Positions 8,812-16,641 of a stretch of DNA of 64,000 nucleotides are shown here, piece by piece. The notes beneath the pieces were generated by a model. The model was given only the letters and a program-made list of their open reading frames with translations. It searched no databases and was not told where the DNA came from. Source of the DNA: CALDSL01 sp039810245 (GTDB lineage: Bacteria; Chloroflexota; Anaerolineae; Anaerolineales; Anaerolineaceae); the NCBI GenBank assembly GCA_039810245.1, contig JBDHWQ010000022.1, positions 1 to 64,000 of the forward strand. Reading direction: 5' to 3'. The position numbers and the translations under genes are program-made. The stretch's first letter is position 1. Each line of letters starts with the position of its first letter.

Positions 8812-10116
8812 ATGGCCGAATCGCGCTGGAAATCGTTCAACTATGCCATGGGCATGTTTGGCACGTCCATCCCGATCAACATGCTCAAAACCTATGCCGC
8901 CATCTTCTACGTTGGCGGGCTGGGGCTCACCACGCGCCAGTTTGCGCTCATCCTTTCCATCTACGCCTTTGTCGACGCGCTGGATAATCCCATCTATGGC
9001 TTCCTCTCCGACCGCACGCGCACGCGCTGGGGCCGGCGGCGGCCGTGGCTGGTGATCGGCACGCTGCTGCTGGTGCTGTGTTTCGCGTTGTTCTACAGCC
9101 CGCCGGCCGGCATGGCCGCCAGCACGCTGCTGGGCTATGCCATGCTGTTCTACATCCTCACCGGCACGCTCGATTCGGTCATCAACGCCAATTACGGCGC
9201 GCTGTTCCCCGAGCTGTTCCGCACTGACACGCAGCGCGCGGCCACCAACGCGCTGCGCCAGGCCTTCCAGCTCGTGGCGATGATCATCAGCATCGCCCTC
9301 ACCCCGCTGGTCACCTCGGCCATCGGCTACCAGACCACCGCCATCCTGTACGGCATCCTGGGCGGCGTGGTGATCCTCTACATGGCATTCACCAGCCGCG
9401 AAGTGCCGGTGGAAGAGCATGAAGAGAAGCCGCGCCTGTGGGCCAGCATCAAAGACCTGGTCAGCAACCGCAAGTTCTGGATCGCCGGGCTGGCTAACGC
9501 ATTCTACAGCGCGGCCATGTCGCTGGTGCTGGCCTCGCTGCCGTTTTTCGTCAAGTACACTCTCGCCATCCCCGACGCGCAGTCAACCATCCTGTTTGCC
9601 GCGGTGCTGCTGATCGCCATCGGCTGCGTGGCGCTGTGGGCGCGCGCCATCCGCAAGTTCTCGCTCATCCCGGTGTGGCGCGCGGCGCTGGCCGCGCTGG
9701 GGCTGGCCTTCATCCCGCTGTTCTTCGCCAACTCGCTGCCCACCGCCATCGTTGGCAGCGCGCTGGTGGGCTTTGGCTTTGCCGGCGCCATCACCACCAT
9801 GGACCTGATTGCGGCGCGCATCATGGACGAGGACACACGCAAGCACAATGTGCGGCGCGAGGGCATCATCTCTAACGCGCTGGGCTTTATGAACCGGCTC
9901 AACGGGTTGTTCACCGCCGCTGCCTTCTTCCTGGTCTCGGTGCTGTTCCAGTTTGAGAGCGGCGCCAACCCCGGCCCGCAGCCCGACCAGGCCGCGCGCT
10001 TCCTGCTGACCCTGTTCCCGATGGTGCTGATGGCGATCAGCTTCGGTTTCTCGTGGCTGATCCACTTTGACGAGCCCGAGCGCTCCGCCGCGCGGGCCGA
10101 GAGCGTTTCTTCGTGA
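8812..10116 (+). CDS. GPH-family sugar:cation symporter (MFS superfamily)
   Basis: A 434-residue polytopic membrane protein with about twelve hydrophobic segments. The N-terminal block (WKSFNYAMGMFGTSIPINMLKTY) and the loop DNPIYGFLSDRTRTRWGRRRPWLVIG are characteristic of the glycoside-pentoside-hexuronide family, which imports sugars with H+ or Na+. CAGGAG lies upstream of the ATG. It is followed by an esterase seven bases later and then by a PHP hydrolase, so the three probably form an operon. The transported sugar is unknown. Confidence 0.85.
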   Translation: MAESRWKSFNYAMGMFGTSIPINMLKTYAAIFYVGGLGLTTRQFALILSIYAFVDALDNPIYGFLSDRTRTRWGRRRPWLVIGTLLLVLCFALFYSPPAGMAASTLLGYAMLFYILTGTLDSVINANYGALFPELFRTDTQRAATNALRQAFQLVAMIISIALTPLVTSAIGYQTTAILYGILGGVVILYMAFTSREVPVEEHEEKPRLWASIKDLVSNRKFWIAGLANAFYSAAMSLVLASLPFFVKYTLAIPDAQSTILFAAVLLIAIGCVALWARAIRKFSLIPVWRAALAALGLAFIPLFFANSLPTAIVGSALVGFGFAGAITTMDLIAARIMDEDTRKHNVRREGIISNALGFMNRLNGLFTAAAFFLVSVLFQFESGANPGPQPDQAARFLLTLFPMVLMAISFGFSWLIHFDEPERSAARAESVSS

Positions 10117-10123
10117 GGAACCT

Positions 10124-10918
10124 ATGGCCCTGATCCGTCTCGACCACCTGCCCAAGACTACCAAAGTTACCCAACCACTGTACGTTATCCTGCCCGATCC
10201 CGACCGCATGAACGGCGTGCCGGTACGGCGGCGCAAGCTGCTCTACCTGCTGCACGGGCTGAGCGACGACGGCAGCGCCTGGCAGCGCTACACATCGATC
10301 GAAAACCTGGCCACGTTATATGGCCTGGTGGTGGTAATGCCGACTGTGGCGCGCAGCTTTTATACCGATCTGCCCAATGGGCAGCAGTACTTCACCTACC
10401 TGGCCGAAGAGCTGCCCCAATACCTGGACGACGTCTTTGGCCTGCGCCCCGCGCGCGAAGACACGCTGCTGGCCGGCCTCTCCATGGGCGGCTACGGCGC
10501 GTACAAGCTGGCCTTCCACCAGCCGGAGCGCTTCGCCGCCGTGGCCAGCTTCTCCGGGGTACTCTCGCTGGAGTTTATGCGCCTGTACCCGAATGACAAG
10601 CGCTTTGCCGAGTTCCGCCACGTGTTTGGCGACCTGTCGCTGCTGACCGGCAGCGCGCACGACCCGCTCACCTGGTTCAGCGCCGCCGCGCAGGACGTCT
10701 CGCGCCTGCCGCGGCTGTTCTTCTCCTGCGGCCGCCAGGATGACCTGTACCCGGTCAACCAATTGGTGCGCGCGCAGTTCCAGCAGCTTGGTATCCCCTT
10801 TGAGTATTATGAAGAAGACGATGCGCGCCACGACTGGTTCTTCTGGGAAACCGAGGTGCGCCGATTCCTGGACGCGGTGCTCGGCCCGGTGCCACGGGAT
10901 GGGGAGGAAGACGAATGA
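10124..10918 (+). CDS. Alpha/beta-hydrolase esterase (esterase D / tributyrin esterase-like)
   Basis: A 264-residue cytoplasmic serine esterase. It shows the oxyanion-loop region YLLHGLSDDGSAW, the nucleophile elbow GLSMGGYGA and a C-terminal histidine in DARHDWFFWE, which completes the triad with an aspartate near CGRQDDLY. The family includes S-formylglutathione hydrolases and acetyl-xylan or tributyrin esterases. Next to a sugar transporter, deacylation of a carbohydrate ester is plausible but unproven. The start at 10124 has GAGGAA upstream. The gene shares an ATGA overlap with the PHP gene. Confidence 0.85.
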   Translation: MALIRLDHLPKTTKVTQPLYVILPDPDRMNGVPVRRRKLLYLLHGLSDDGSAWQRYTSIENLATLYGLVVVMPTVARSFYTDLPNGQQYFTYLAEELPQYLDDVFGLRPAREDTLLAGLSMGGYGAYKLAFHQPERFAAVASFSGVLSLEFMRLYPNDKRFAEFRHVFGDLSLLTGSAHDPLTWFSAAAQDVSRLPRLFFSCGRQDDLYPVNQLVRAQFQQLGIPFEYYEEDDARHDWFFWETEVRRFLDAVLGPVPRDGEEDE

Positions 10919-12228
10919 CCCACGATATGCTTCGCCTGTCCTTTCATATCACCTCCGAACAACAGGGACAATATCTGCTCTTCCCTTTCACCATGCCCGC
11001 AGGGGTGGAGAAAGTGGAGATTGCATACCACTACACGCGCTACGCGGAAGAAGCGAATGACACTGGGCGAGCAGCCTACAAGACGCGCAAAGAGACAAAC
11101 ATCATCGATCTGGGTCTGATTGCGCCGGATGGCTCCCAGGCTGGCGCCTCCGGGTCAGATAAGCGCGACATCTTCATCAGCGAGCGCAGCGCGACCCCTG
11201 GCTACCACCCGACCATTTTATCTCCAGGCGAATGGCGCATCCTGGCCGGGGCGTACAAAGTGGCCGCGGGCGGCGTGGATGTTGAGTATGAAATCACGTT
11301 TACATATAAACACCGCCGCTGGCTGCGCGGCGATCTGCATACTCACACCATTGCCTCGGACGGCGTGCTCACCGCCGAAGAATTGGGCCGCCACGCCGCC
11401 GCGCATGGGCTGGATTTCCTGGCCATCACCGACCACAACCAGCCGGTGGCGCGCGCGGCGCTGCCGCATATCCCCAACCTGACCCTTATCCCCGGCGTGG
11501 AGTGGACGCACTACCTGGGCCACGCCAACTTTCTGGGCGTCGACCGGCCGTACGACGGGCCGTTCGCGGCCAACACGCCCGACGAGATCGCCGCGCGATT
11601 CCACAGCGCCCGCGAGCGCGGCGCGCTGATCAGCATCAATCATCCGTTTGAAGAATGCTGCGAATTCCGCATCGACCGCGACAGCATCCCCTTCGACCTG
11701 CTGGAAGTATGGAACGGGCCGTTCCGCGAGGCCAACTTCCGATCTCTGGGGTTGTGGCACAGCCTGCTGGCAGCGGGGCAGAAGATCCCCATCTGCGGCG
11801 GCAGCGACTACCACCGCGACACGCCCTTTCTGTTCCTGGGCGGCCCCACCACCGCCGTGTATGCCCACTCGCGCGGCGCCAGCGACATTCTTGCCGCGCT
11901 GCGCGCCGGTCATGCCTATATCACCTACGCTCCCAACGGCCCCTGGCTGCATTTGCATTCGGGCGAGGCAATGATGGGCGACAGCCTGCCCTGGTCGCCG
12001 GGCGCGCAGGTGCGCGTCCATGCGGGCGGCCTGCTCCAGGGGGACGTGGTGCGGCTGGTCAGCGCCACGAGCGCAGATGTGGTAGCGCAGATGCCTGCCG
12101 ATGGCGAGGTTCAGCTCGCCCTGCCCATCCCTGCACCCGGCTTCGCCCGCGTCGAAGTGCTGCGGCAGTTCCTGCCCGGCATCCCGCCCCTGCCGGCCAT
12201 TCTCTCCAACCCGATATACTTTGATTAA
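10915..12228 (+). CDS. PHP-domain metallohydrolase (CehA/McbA-like)
   Basis: A 437-residue protein with an N-terminal beta-rich region of about 135 residues. A PHP phosphoesterase domain follows: GDLHTHTIASDG, AITDHNQP, PGVEWTHYLGHANFLG, ISINHPFEECC and CGGSDYHRD supply the clustered histidines and acids for a multinuclear metal centre. The arrangement matches CehA/McbA-family hydrolases. The in vivo substrate is unknown. Its ATG overlaps the stop of the upstream esterase gene (ATGA), indicating translational coupling. It is the last gene before the candidate origin. Confidence 0.85.
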   Translation: MTHDMLRLSFHITSEQQGQYLLFPFTMPAGVEKVEIAYHYTRYAEEANDTGRAAYKTRKETNIIDLGLIAPDGSQAGASGSDKRDIFISERSATPGYHPTILSPGEWRILAGAYKVAAGGVDVEYEITFTYKHRRWLRGDLHTHTIASDGVLTAEELGRHAAAHGLDFLAITDHNQPVARAALPHIPNLTLIPGVEWTHYLGHANFLGVDRPYDGPFAANTPDEIAARFHSARERGALISINHPFEECCEFRIDRDSIPFDLLEVWNGPFREANFRSLGLWHSLLAAGQKIPICGGSDYHRDTPFLFLGGPTTAVYAHSRGASDILAALRAGHAYITYAPNGPWLHLHSGEAMMGDSLPWSPGAQVRVHAGGLLQGDVVRLVSATSADVVAQMPADGEVQLALPIPAPGFARVEVLRQFLPGIPPLPAILSNPIYFD

Positions 12229-12301
12229 CAGGGCGCAACTTCTCTATATGACCGTTCCCATACATGTGGCATGGGGGAAAACCCTCGGTTTTCCGCAAAA
12301 C

Positions 12302-12361
12302 TGTGGATAAAACCGGGAATACTGTGGATAACTTATGCGAAATGGGGATAATTGTGGATAA
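12302..12361 (-). promoter_or_regulatory. Phased DnaA-box cluster, left part of oriC
   Basis: TGTGGATAA is present at 12302-12310, 12323-12331 and 12353-12361, with a one-mismatch copy (TGGGGATAA) at 12343-12351. All are in the same orientation, at one or two helical-turn intervals. This is how high-affinity boxes are arranged to nucleate a DnaA filament. Confidence 0.8.
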
Positions 12362-12518
12362 CTTGAGGAAAAAGCTCCTGTTCCCCGTTTCCGCTAACCC
12401 CCATATATGGGGGGTGGCATGCGCGAAGGCCAATATATGTCTCCGGCGGTTTTTTCGACAAAATGGCCTGTGGAAAACCCGAACAACTGTGCCACTTCTC
12501 CACAGCCCGCTGGGGATA

Positions 12519-12679
12519 GAATCTTGGCTCGACTCTCCAGCTATGCTGCTCGCGGCATGCGCGCACCAGCACTGCTGGGGGCTTCAACCCCAAAAAGACG
12601 TTTTTGTCCACATATCCACAGACTCTACTAAGACTACGACTCTTTAAATACTCATTAACATAAAGGGTGTGGATGATTC
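12519..12679. promoter_or_regulatory. Cluster of five GANTC sites inside oriC
   Basis: GAATC at 12519, GACTC at 12531, 12621 and 12638, and GATTC at 12675 fall within 161 bases, where fewer than one would be expected for random sequence. They surround the AT-rich stretch and the right-hand DnaA boxes. They are the predicted targets of the CcrM-type methyltransferase at 3784-4896. Confidence 0.6.
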
Positions 12680-12821
12680 CGCCCTCACAAACCAGACAAA
12701 ACGTGAGGGGACATTCGATCCTTGCGCCATGAAGCGGTAGACAATGCCTCCCCCGGCTTATGCTGTGCGATGCCTGCGCGGGCAATAATGCACAACCCGC
12801 GTTTCCCACACCCGCGCGGGG

Positions 12822-12827
12822 TATAAT
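12822..12827 (+). promoter_or_regulatory. -10 element of holA
   Basis: A perfect TATAAT lies 26 bases before the holA ATG, and CAGGAG sits between them. No good -35 is visible at 17 bases, so the promoter may need an activator or rely on the -10 alone. Confidence 0.5.
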
Positions 12828-12853
12828 TACCCGCAGGAGCCTACCCACAGCGC

Positions 12854-13870
12854 ATGGATGAAAAACCGGTCTTGATCCTCTTCCGCGGCGATGATACCTT
12901 TGCCATGCAGCAGGCCGTGGCCGACCTGGTGGCGCGTGTCGGCGACCCCGGGCTGGCCGATCTGAACACCGCGCGCTTCGATGGCCGCTCGGCCAGCGAG
13001 GATGATCTGCGCCTGGCCGCCACCAGCATCCCCTTCCTGGCCGAGCGCAGGCTGGTGGTGCTGACCAACCCCAAGGCGCGCATGGCCAATGCCGCCGCGC
13101 GCGACCGCTTCCTGGCGCTGCTGGACATGCTGCCGCCTACCACTGCGCTGGTGCTGGTGCAGGAAGACGAGCAGCGCTGGGACCGCAACAGCCGCCAGAT
13201 GGATTGGAGCGAGCTGCCTGAAAATCACGCGCTGGTGCAGTGGGCACGCAAGGCCGGCAAGCGCGCTGCGCTGCGCGACTTTTCCTTGCCGCGCGCCGCA
13301 GAAATGCCGGGCTGGATCGTGAAGCGCGCCAAAGAGAGCGGCGGCGCGTTCACCCCGCAGGCCGCCCTGGCGCTGGCGAACCTGGTGGGCAGCGATACCC
13401 AGGTTGCCAGCCTGGAGATTGACAAGCTGCTGCTGTATGTGAACCGCGCCCGCCCGGTGGAAGAAGAGGATGTGGCCGAGTGCACCGCCGATATCACCAG
13501 CGTCAACGTGTTTGATATGATCGATGCGCTGGCCGCCGGGCAGACGCAGGCCGCGCTGCGCCTGCTTTCCGGGCTGCTGGAAGACAAAGAGCCGGTCATG
13601 CTGTTCGGAGCCATCGTCAGCCACTTCCGTGGGCTGCTGCTGGCGCGCGAGGCGCTGGCCGATGGCGGGGGTCAGGCGCAGGTGAGCAAGCTGCTGCCGC
13701 GCCGCCCGCCCAAAGTGATCGAGAAGATGTGCGCCCAGGCGATGCGATTCAGCCTGCCGGCGCTGGAAGACGTCTACCGCCGCCTGGCGCGGATGGATAT
13801 GGAAATGAAATCCGGCGTGATGGCCCCCGACCTTGCCCTGCAGATGTTCGTGGCCGAGGTGGGTGGATAA
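12854..13870 (+). CDS. holA: DNA polymerase III subunit delta
   Basis: A 338-residue clamp-loader subunit that opens the beta clamp. It starts MDEKPVLILFRGDDTFAMQQAV, matching the usual YLLYGDDxxL opening of delta subunits. The conserved LAATSIPFLAERRLVVL and the C-terminal region (VNVFDMIDALAAGQTQAALRLLSGLLEDKEPVMLFGAI) are typical of HolA. The length is normal. It lies directly downstream of the candidate oriC and about 21 kb from dnaN, the clamp it would load. Confidence 0.88.
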   Translation: MDEKPVLILFRGDDTFAMQQAVADLVARVGDPGLADLNTARFDGRSASEDDLRLAATSIPFLAERRLVVLTNPKARMANAAARDRFLALLDMLPPTTALVLVQEDEQRWDRNSRQMDWSELPENHALVQWARKAGKRAALRDFSLPRAAEMPGWIVKRAKESGGAFTPQAALALANLVGSDTQVASLEIDKLLLYVNRARPVEEEDVAECTADITSVNVFDMIDALAAGQTQAALRLLSGLLEDKEPVMLFGAIVSHFRGLLLAREALADGGGQAQVSKLLPRRPPKVIEKMCAQAMRFSLPALEDVYRRLARMDMEMKSGVMAPDLALQMFVAEVGG

Positions 13871-13879
13871 AAAGATGCG

Positions 13880-13917
13880 CCGTGGTGCAGAAGTCCCTTC
13901 GGGATCCTGCACCACGG
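13880..13917. terminator. Bidirectional terminator between holA and the subtilase gene
   Basis: Eleven-base arms CCGTGGTGCAG and CTGCACCACGG enclose a smaller inner hairpin (GTCCC/GGGAT). It sits between two convergent genes. Short A and T runs on the two sides allow use on either strand. Confidence 0.75.
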
Positions 13918-13924
13918 ATGTTGT

Positions 13925-16483
13925 TTACCGGGGCAGCCCCGCGTCGCTGACGCACTGGTTGCCGGCGGTGACCGTTGCGCCGTTCAGGCTGGCGACATGC
14001 CACCAATCGTTGCCGGCCTGCACGCAGGTGCTGGCGCCGGCCGCGTTGATCACCAGGTTATTGCCCACGATGCGCCCGCCATACCACACACGCACCACCG
14101 GGTCCGCGAATTCGTCCACGTCGGGCTGGGTGCTCAACCCTTCCAGTCCGTTTTCCAGCGCGCCATCCACCACGTACAGGTCGTATGGCTGGCTGTTGCC
14201 TGACGGGCTGTAATAGGGCTGCGTGCCTTTGGCGGTCGCGTCTTTGATCTGCAGCGCATCGAAGCGCAGCGGCGAATCGGACGTGCTGCCGCCGCCCTCA
14301 ACCATGATCTGCGCGTACGGCGACACGGTTCCGCCGAACTGTGACGGCTTGAGCAGCGTGCCGCGCTCCCAATCCGTGCCGCGGTAATTCCCGGCGCCCA
14401 GCACCTCGGTCACCCAGCCGGGGTGCACCACCCCATCCGCGGGCGAGCCGGCGGGCAGCCAGGCCAGCAGGTCCAGATCGCGGGGCGAGAACATGCTCCA
14501 GTTGAGCACTGCCCACACGTTTTTCGCCGGCGGCACGGCCACGCTGTTGTACGTCGTGGCCAGCATCCCGCCATTGATGACGTCCGGGTTGGCGCTGGCA
14601 TCAGGGTTTTCCAGCACCACGCCATCGAAGAACTGGTAGCCGGCGGTGTAGCCGGATTTGCTCACCCACAGATAAAACGTAGCTGAGGGAGTCGCGCCAG
14701 AAGGCAGAGGGATATTTTGCAGGAAAGTGCCTGCGGAGGTGGAAGTCACCGCGCTGGTGTCCAGTGATTTGGCGCTGGCATCGCGGGTGATGGTCACGCG
14801 CGCGCCGTTCAGCGGCAGGCCGTCGATTGCGTTGTACACTTCGACGTAAAAACCCACCCGCCCCATCGCCGCCGACACGTCCAGGTAGCGCGCGCGTTCC
14901 ATGCTGTTGGCCGCACCGAAGCTGGCGTTTGGCCAGCAGAAAGGCGCGTGCACCACGCCACCCACGTTCACCCCGTAACCCGGGGTGCTGTAGGCGGCTT
15001 GCGCATTAATCGCCCCAGATGGGTCGCGCGCGAAGGTAAGATCGCGCCCGGTATTGATGAGCCGCTGTTTGAGCTGCGCGGCGGTGAGCGTTTTGAACAC
15101 GCTCAACGTGCGCGCCGCGGCCGCGGCGGCGTAGGGTGCGGCCATCGAGGTGCCGCTGTCGTACTCGTAGCCTTTGGCGTAGCCGTACATATAGTTATTG
15201 AAGAAGGCATTGCTCACCGGTTGGGTGGAGTATATCTGGTCGCCGGGGGCCACCAGCTCGACATGGCGGCCGTAGTTGGTAAAGCGCGTGGCGCAGTCAC
15301 TGGCTTCGAAGAACTCGCCTTCGTCCTGGTCGCCGCCGCCATCCAGGTCGATCCATACCTGCTCATACGGTGGGTTACTGCGCGCGGCAGCTACCGCCAC
15401 CAGCCCGGTAACGATTTCATTCGCGCCACCGCCCGGAGCCGTCACGTTTGCATCAGCCCACAGCGCTGGGTAATCACCCAGTGATGTGCCACCGTTACCC
15501 GCTGCGGCCACCACCAGCTTGCCCTTCTCGACGATGGCGTAGCGCAGGCTGTCATATTCCAGCCGGTCGGCGGCCAGCGAGCCCAGGCTGAGGTTGATCA
15601 CGCGCACATCGCTGCGCCCGGCGCAGTAGCGCACCGCCGCCGCCACGCTGAACGACGTGCCGCGCCCCTGTGCATTGAGCGCTTTCACCGCCACTACCTT
15701 GCCGTTCGAGACGCCCAGCGCGGTGCCTTTGGTGTTGTCGTTGCGCGCGGTGATAATCCCGGCCACGTGCGTGCCGTGCCCGTTGTCGTCGTAGGGCAGG
15801 CTGTCATCATTGATGAAGTCGTAGCCGTTCACCACCCGGCTTTTCAGGTCGGGGTGCTTACCGTCCACGCCGGTATCCACCACGCACACTGCCGGGCTGC
15901 TGGCACTGTTGCGCCAGATGACATCCGATTCCACATAGTCCCAGCCCCACGACTGGTAAAAGTTGCCGGTGATCTCCTTGGGGAAGGCCGGGATGGATTT
16001 TCCGCTGCGCACGCTGCGCATTGCCGCAAGCTGGCGGGTGGAAAATTCGCGCCGGCCTCCATTCGCCCCGCGCACGGTGTAGGCTGCCCCGGCCGGAACG
16101 TTGACGTCCCCCGGCTGGCGCTCAATCACCGCCGCGGCCTCGGGGATGGAATACACCCAGTTGGGCTGCGCGTAGAGCACCTGCCCGCCGGCTTCCAGCG
16201 CCGCGGCCAGCGCAGGCACATCCGCCGCGGGGTCTACGCTGAGCAGCGCCACGCTGCCGGCCTGCGCCACCAGTTCCGCGCCAGAGTCCGCGGCCAGGGC
16301 CTGCGCCCCGGCGGCATAGGCTTTTGCGCTGCGCCCATCCGGGAAGGCCACCAGCACTTCACCGGGCACATACGTGGGCGCCGGTGGCGTAGACTCAGCC
16401 TGCGCCGCGGAGCTTTGTACAGGTAGCAGTGAGCAGGCCAGCGCCAGCCCGAGCGCGATGCGAAACAGTCGTTGCAGGTTCAT
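13925..16483 (-). CDS. Secreted subtilisin-like serine protease (S8 family)
   Basis: An 852-residue exported protease with a signal peptide (about 1-30), an inhibitor-like propeptide (VPGEVLVAF..., 38-112) and an S8 catalytic domain. The triad is D203 (VVDTGVDG), H236 (NGHGTHVAG) and S446 (SGTSMAAP), with oxyanion N330. An acidic insert DLDGGGDQDEGE near 379-390 could bind calcium. The C-terminal 350 residues are beta-rich and non-catalytic, including a carboxypeptidase-regulatory-like stretch (YNAIDGLPLNGARVTIT). It probably acts outside the cell in protein degradation. It is convergent with holA. Confidence 0.9.
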   Translation of the reverse strand: MNLQRLFRIALGLALACSLLPVQSSAAQAESTPPAPTYVPGEVLVAFPDGRSAKAYAAGAQALAADSGAELVAQAGSVALLSVDPAADVPALAAALEAGGQVLYAQPNWVYSIPEAAAVIERQPGDVNVPAGAAYTVRGANGGRREFSTRQLAAMRSVRSGKSIPAFPKEITGNFYQSWGWDYVESDVIWRNSASSPAVCVVDTGVDGKHPDLKSRVVNGYDFINDDSLPYDDNGHGTHVAGIITARNDNTKGTALGVSNGKVVAVKALNAQGRGTSFSVAAAVRYCAGRSDVRVINLSLGSLAADRLEYDSLRYAIVEKGKLVVAAAGNGGTSLGDYPALWADANVTAPGGGANEIVTGLVAVAAARSNPPYEQVWIDLDGGGDQDEGEFFEASDCATRFTNYGRHVELVAPGDQIYSTQPVSNAFFNNYMYGYAKGYEYDSGTSMAAPYAAAAAARTLSVFKTLTAAQLKQRLINTGRDLTFARDPSGAINAQAAYSTPGYGVNVGGVVHAPFCWPNASFGAANSMERARYLDVSAAMGRVGFYVEVYNAIDGLPLNGARVTITRDASAKSLDTSAVTSTSAGTFLQNIPLPSGATPSATFYLWVSKSGYTAGYQFFDGVVLENPDASANPDVINGGMLATTYNSVAVPPAKNVWAVLNWSMFSPRDLDLLAWLPAGSPADGVVHPGWVTEVLGAGNYRGTDWERGTLLKPSQFGGTVSPYAQIMVEGGGSTSDSPLRFDALQIKDATAKGTQPYYSPSGNSQPYDLYVVDGALENGLEGLSTQPDVDEFADPVVRVWYGGRIVGNNLVINAAGASTCVQAGNDWWHVASLNGATVTAGNQCVSDAGLPR

Positions 16484-16641
16484 GGTGTTTCTCCCTTGGT
16501 TGATAGCAACATGCTAACATGAAGCCCGGCCAGATTCAAGCAGGGGGAAAGGTCCCCCGGATTGGTGACGAATCCCGATTGTGCCGCGCGGCGCTTCCTG
16601 CTACCATACCCACAGGGGAATGGATAGAGAAGAGGAGAATC

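Larger units (their letters stand above)
12229..12853. other. oriC: Candidate chromosomal replication origin (oriC)
   Basis: A 625-base non-coding gap before holA contains DnaA boxes on both strands. Perfect TGTGGATAA boxes lie at 12302, 12323 and 12353. One-mismatch boxes lie at 12343, 12469, 12496, 12604, 12612 and 12668. The first four share one strand and are spaced 21, 20 and 10 bases apart, so they face the same side of the helix. An AT-rich stretch (12641-12664) beside the right-hand boxes could be the unwinding element. Five GANTC sites cluster at 12519-12679. Open frames crossing this region are not gene-like. Confidence 0.75.

Noticed and set aside
7444..9420. Long minus-strand open frame of 658 codons
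   Set aside because: It is antisense to the kinase, nucleotidyltransferase and transporter genes, is rich in R, A, G and H without domains, and runs through the cloverleaf repeat.
12333..12848. Open frames inside the oriC gap
   Set aside because: They run across DnaA boxes, show no ribosome binding site or family features, and have unlike composition.
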